A DNA stretch of 64,000 bases from Paracoccaceae bacterium (lineage in GTDB: Bacteria > Pseudomonadota > Alphaproteobacteria > Rhodobacterales > Rhodobacteraceae): positions 682,001-746,000 of the forward strand of contig JACKKJ010000001.1 in assembly GCA_024236495.1 (NCBI GenBank). The letters are read 5' to 3'. The notes below the pieces were generated by a model. That model did not search any database and was not told the DNA's origin. It saw only the letters and a list, made by a program, of their open reading frames with translations. Position numbers and translations under genes: made by a program. This document shows positions 60,950 through 64,000 of this stretch, piece by piece (position 1 is the first letter of the stretch; each line of letters begins with the position of its first letter).

Positions 60950-62923
60950 TCAGCCCCGGTTCATGCGGTTGTTGATCAGATCGTCCACGACCGACGGATC
61001 GGCCAGCGTCGAGGTGTCGCCCAGCGCGCCGAAGTCGTTTTCGGCGATCTTGCGCAGGATGCGGCGCATGATCTTGCCCGAGCGGGTCTTGGGCAGGCCC
61101 GGCGCCCACTGGATCAGGTCGGGGCTGGCGATGGGGCCGATTTCCGTCCGCACCCACTTCACCAGCTCCTTGCGCAGCTCTTCGGTCGGCTCCACCCCGT
61201 TCATCAGCGTCACATAGGCATAGATGCCCTGGCCCTTGATCTCGTGCGGGTAACCGACCACGGCGGCTTCGGCGACCTGCGCGTGTGCGACCAGCGCGCT
61301 TTCGACCTCGGCGGTGCCCATCCGGTGACCGGAGACGTTGATCACGTCGTCGACGCGGCCCGTGATCCAGTAATAGCCGTCCTCGTCCCGGCGGCAGCCG
61401 TCACCGGTGAAGTAATAGCCCTTGTACTGCTGGAAGTAGGTTTCCTGGAACCGCTGATGATCACCCCAGACGGTGCGCATCTGGCCAGGCCAGCTGTCGG
61501 CGATGCAAAGCACGCCCTCGACGCCGTTGCCTTCCAGGATCTGGCCGCCTTCGGCAGTCAGAACGGCCGGCTTCACGCCGAAGAACGGCAGCGTCGCGGC
61601 GCCCGGCTTGGTCTCGATCGCGCCGGGCAGCGAGGTGATCATGTGGCCGCCCGTCTCGGTCTGCCAGAAGGTATCGACGATGGGGCATTTGCCCTTGCCG
61701 ACATGCTTGTCGTACCAGACCCAGGCTTCGGGGTTGATCGGTTCGCCGACCGACCCCAGAACCCGCAGCGACGACAGGTCATGCTTTTCGACCCATTCCG
61801 GCCCCTGGCCCATCAGCGCGCGGATCGCGGTCGGCGCGGTGTAGAACTGATTGACCTTGTGCTTGGCGCAAACCTCCCAGAAGCGGCCCGCGTCGGGGAA
61901 GGTCGGCACGCCTTCGAACATCACCGTCGTCGCGCCGTTGGCCAGCGGACCGTAGACGATGTAGCTGTGACCGGTGACCCAGCCCACGTCGGCGGTGCAC
62001 CAGAAGACATCGCCATCCTTGTAATCGAACGTCATCTTCTGGGTCATCGCGGCATAGACGAGATAGCCGCCGGAGCTGTGAACGACCCCCTTCGGCTTGC
62101 CTGTGGAGCCAGAGGTGTAGAGGATGAAAAGCGGGTCCTCGGCACCCATCGGGCGGGCAGGACAATCGGGTGCGGCGGTTTCCATCAGGGCCAGGACGTC
62201 GACATCGCGGCCCTGGATCCATGTCGTCTGGTCACCGGTATGCTTGACCACAAGGCAGCGCACCTTGTCCTTGCAATGCAAAAGCGCCGCGTCGGTGTTC
62301 GACTTGAGCGCCGTGCGCCGGCCGCCGCGCGGTGCGCTGTCGGCGGTGATGACCAGCTTGGCGTCGCAGTCGTTGATCCGGTTGGCCAGCGCGTCGGGCG
62401 AGAAGCCCGCAAAGACGATCGAATGGATGGCGCCGATCCGGGCGCAGGCCAGCATCGCATAGGCGGCTTCGGGGATCATCGGCAGGTAGATGACGACGCG
62501 GTCGCCGCGCATCACGCCCTGGCTGAGAAGGACGTTCGCCATGCGGCAGACCTTCTCGTGCAGTTCGTTGTAGGTGATGTGCTTGGCCGGGGTCTTGGGA
62601 TCATCGGGTTCCCAGATGATCGCGACCTGATCGCCGCGCGTCGGCAGGTGGCGGTCGACGCAGTTCGCCGCGACATTCAGAACGCCGTCCTCGAACCACT
62701 TGATCGAAACGTCGCCGAAGTTGAAGTTGGTGTTCTTGACCTTGGTGTAGGGCTTGATCCAGTCGATCGTCTTGCCCTGCTCACCCCAGAAGGCATCGGG
62801 GTCTGCAATGGAAGCCGCATACATGGCCTTGTAGCTTTCAGGCGTGACCAGCGCGTTCTCGAAACCGGGCGGGATTGGGTGCATTGAAGTCGCCTCGGCT
62901 GAGCCCTGATCTTTACCGGCCAT
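60950..62923 (-). CDS. acs: Acetyl-CoA synthetase (AMP-forming)
   Basis: A 657-residue enzyme activating acetate to acetyl-CoA through acetyl-AMP. The AMP-binding loop is YTSGSTGKPKGVVH; WQTETGGHM, YFTGDGCRRDEDGYYWITGRVDDVINVSGHR and the regulated lysine in TRSGKIMRR are present. The start at 62923 has CTGGAGGAAC at ideal spacing; the ATG further upstream is rejected. It heads the acetate locus and has an AT-rich regulatory region with repeated half-sites upstream. Confidence 0.97.
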   Translation of the reverse strand: MAGKDQGSAEATSMHPIPPGFENALVTPESYKAMYAASIADPDAFWGEQGKTIDWIKPYTKVKNTNFNFGDVSIKWFEDGVLNVAANCVDRHLPTRGDQVAIIWEPDDPKTPAKHITYNELHEKVCRMANVLLSQGVMRGDRVVIYLPMIPEAAYAMLACARIGAIHSIVFAGFSPDALANRINDCDAKLVITADSAPRGGRRTALKSNTDAALLHCKDKVRCLVVKHTGDQTTWIQGRDVDVLALMETAAPDCPARPMGAEDPLFILYTSGSTGKPKGVVHSSGGYLVYAAMTQKMTFDYKDGDVFWCTADVGWVTGHSYIVYGPLANGATTVMFEGVPTFPDAGRFWEVCAKHKVNQFYTAPTAIRALMGQGPEWVEKHDLSSLRVLGSVGEPINPEAWVWYDKHVGKGKCPIVDTFWQTETGGHMITSLPGAIETKPGAATLPFFGVKPAVLTAEGGQILEGNGVEGVLCIADSWPGQMRTVWGDHQRFQETYFQQYKGYYFTGDGCRRDEDGYYWITGRVDDVINVSGHRMGTAEVESALVAHAQVAEAAVVGYPHEIKGQGIYAYVTLMNGVEPTEELRKELVKWVRTEIGPIASPDLIQWAPGLPKTRSGKIMRRILRKIAENDFGALGDTSTLADPSVVDDLINNRMNRG

Positions 62924-63357
62924 CGTCTGTTCCTCCAGTTTTCGCATTTGCCCCGTCGGACACACCGACAGGCAGCACGAGGCTGGCCAGAACCGGATGT
63001 CACTCGCCTATTGTAAACCAAATGTGAGTTTTTTCGTAACTCATTTTGTACTCATGATTTTTCTGTAAATGTATTGACAATATTTCTTGGGTTTTTGTAA
63101 ATATTTTCAATACCCGGCGAAATCCCGCTGATTTTCCGGCACCATGCCTGTTGCACCCCCGACCACTTTGGACCGCCCCTTGCACAGGTTGCGTCGGCAG
63201 CGCCCAGTCGCCTTCTTTCAGCCCCGGCAGATGCCGACGGGCACCGGACATCGCCGTTAGCGTTCACGCGAATCATGTGATTCGCCCAAGGAAGGCACGT
63301 CTTGGAGGGGCGCTTGCCGAGACATGCCCCGGCATGAGATAGCAAGGACGGAGGGAG
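62924..63357. promoter_or_regulatory. Divergent acs / HugZ-like regulatory region
   Basis: This 434-base space contains no gene. The part from 63010 to 63112 is strikingly AT-rich for this genome. It contains TGAGTT-N7-AACTCA (63025-63043), a second ACTCAT 11 bases after the first (63039-63044, 63050-63055), and three TGTAAA words (63012, 63064, 63096). TTGACA (63074-63079) with TAAATA 18 bases later is a plausible rightward promoter. The rest (63113-63357) is GC-rich and holds one perfect palindrome. I see no terminator. Confidence 0.5.
63268..63285. promoter_or_regulatory. Perfect 18-base palindrome before the HugZ-like gene
   Basis: GCGAATCA-TG-TGATTCGC has eight-base perfect arms with a two-base centre. 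It sits 73 bases upstream of the start of the rightward gene, a common operator position. Confidence 0.55.
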
Positions 63358-63855
63358 ATGCAGACAATGACACGGCCGAGTTCACCCATCCGCGAAACGG
63401 ACAACGAAGCGCGTAGCATCGCTTGCGGCCTGATGCGGGCCGCACGATTTGCAGCCCTCGCCGTCATCCACCCCGAGACCGGCGCCCCGCATGTCACAAG
63501 GGTCGGCTTCGGCCTTGCGCCCAGCAGGCATCCCGTCACGCTTGTATCGGACCTTTCACTTCACACCCGCGCGCTAAGGGCGCGACCGGATGCTGCGCTG
63601 CTTGTCGGCGAACCTGGTCCTCGCGGCGATCCACTAACGCATCCCCGCCTGACGCTGTCGGTGCACGCCCGTTTCGTGATGCGCGACGACCCCGACCATC
63701 CCGCGCTCCGCGCCGCCTGGCTTGCCGATCATCCCAAGGCGGGCCTCTACGTCGATTTCTCTGATTTCAGCTTCGTCCGCTTCGACCTGCAGGGCGGCGC
63801 CCTGAATGCGGGGTTCGGCAAGGCATTTCAACTTGTTCCAGAGGACTTTATGTGA
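63358..63855 (+). CDS. HugZ/pyridoxamine-phosphate-oxidase-like protein
   Basis: A 165-residue split-barrel flavin-binding-type protein. RFAALAVIHPETGAPHVTRVGFG, LVSDLSLHTRALRARPDAALLVGEPGPRGDPLTHPRLTL and the ADHPKAGLYVDFSDFSFVRFD segment match the PNPOx/HugZ group, some of which act in haem iron release. This protein is shorter than full HugZ proteins and lacks the extra C-terminal haem domain, so haem use is uncertain. The start at 63358 has GGAGG very close; ATG at 63367 is an equal alternative. Confidence 0.78.
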   Translation: MQTMTRPSSPIRETDNEARSIACGLMRAARFAALAVIHPETGAPHVTRVGFGLAPSRHPVTLVSDLSLHTRALRARPDAALLVGEPGPRGDPLTHPRLTLSVHARFVMRDDPDHPALRAAWLADHPKAGLYVDFSDFSFVRFDLQGGALNAGFGKAFQLVPEDFM

Positions 63856-63928
63856 CCTGATTGCCGGTAGCGCCACGACACCCGGAGGGGGAACGCGGGG
63901 CCGGCAGGGTCGTTTCAGGTGGAGGGGC

Positions 63929-64000
63929 ATGAACAACCAGGCGATCTGGCAAGATGCCGTTCTGCGCCAGAAGAACCGCGTCTTTCGCGATCTGCCTGCG
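63929..64000 (+). CDS. Partial gene cut by the window edge
   Basis: An open frame of 24 codons runs to the end of the window from an ATG with a strong GGTGGAGGGG ribosome site. The visible N terminus (NNQAIWQDAVLRQKNRVF...) is charged and soluble. Too little is visible to assign a family. Confidence 0.5.
   Translation, partial: MNNQAIWQDAVLRQKNRVFRDLPA

Noticed and set aside
1..64000. CRISPR arrays, insertion sequences, rRNA and tRNA genes
   Set aside because: I looked for spaced direct repeats, transposase motifs and cloverleaf-like segments in the intergenic spaces and found none. A covariance-model scan would be decisive for small RNAs.

Overview
The window is GC-rich chromosomal DNA from an alphaproteobacterium, most likely family Rhodobacteraceae (Rhodobacterales). 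Gene order and content support this: a ybgC-tolQRAB-pal-cpoB-tilS-ftsH cluster, a methylsuccinyl-CoA dehydrogenase (ethylmalonyl-CoA pathway), phosphatidylcholine synthase, a small DUF1127 protein, and a DUF484-xerC pair. The placement rests on gene families read from translated sequence; no database search was possible. I see no rRNA, tRNA, CRISPR array, insertion sequence or prophage.

Layout. 0.3-9.6 kb: metabolic and transport genes (inositol dehydrogenase-like oxidoreductase, TauE/SafE permease, mcd, an MFS carrier, a META-domain protein, recO, a CDF metal transporter, an SH3 protein, a 2-hydroxyacid dehydrogenase, a YdcZ-type membrane protein). 9.7-14.9 kb: the four dTDP-L-rhamnose genes in two pairs (rfbCB and rfbDA), separated by an oppositely oriented degP-type protease. 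15-19 kb: folD, a chorismate mutase, fhs (one-carbon metabolism) and tam. 19.1-29.8 kb, all leftward: ftsH, tilS, the Tol-Pal system, ybgC, argC and an unknown gene. 29.8-32 kb: ruvC-ruvA-ruvB. 32-36 kb: a DUF1127 gene with a folded leader, an unknown membrane protein, prmA, msrA and an MFS carrier. 36.1-41.5 kb: priA (leftward), then fsa, DUF484, xerC and pcs (rightward). 41.5-46.4 kb, leftward: ileS, a P-loop kinase-like gene, ogt and a DMT transporter. 46.6-53.3 kb: a group III truncated haemoglobin, a very hydrophobic DUF2339 protein, a YcjF/YcjX-type pair and truA.

53.3-62.9 kb is the most interesting part: a leftward acetate-utilisation locus. acs, adk, a DUF4212 small subunit, actP, a cNMP/CBS/DUF294 nucleotidyltransferase-like protein, a two-TM unknown, a stand-alone receiver and a membrane protein follow one another with short or overlapping junctions. 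The last protein joins a degenerate histidine-kinase-like region to an apparently intact DEDDh (DnaQ-type) 3'-5' exonuclease. Acs makes AMP that Adk can recycle, ActP/DUF4212 would import acetate, and the last four genes look like a signalling module. Upstream of acs is an AT-rich regulatory island, followed by a HugZ/PNPOx-like gene with a perfect palindrome before it.

Other structure: three members of a GC-rich hairpin repeat, one lying in frame inside ileS, and a 13-nt motif shared by the degP/rfbD and fhs upstream regions.
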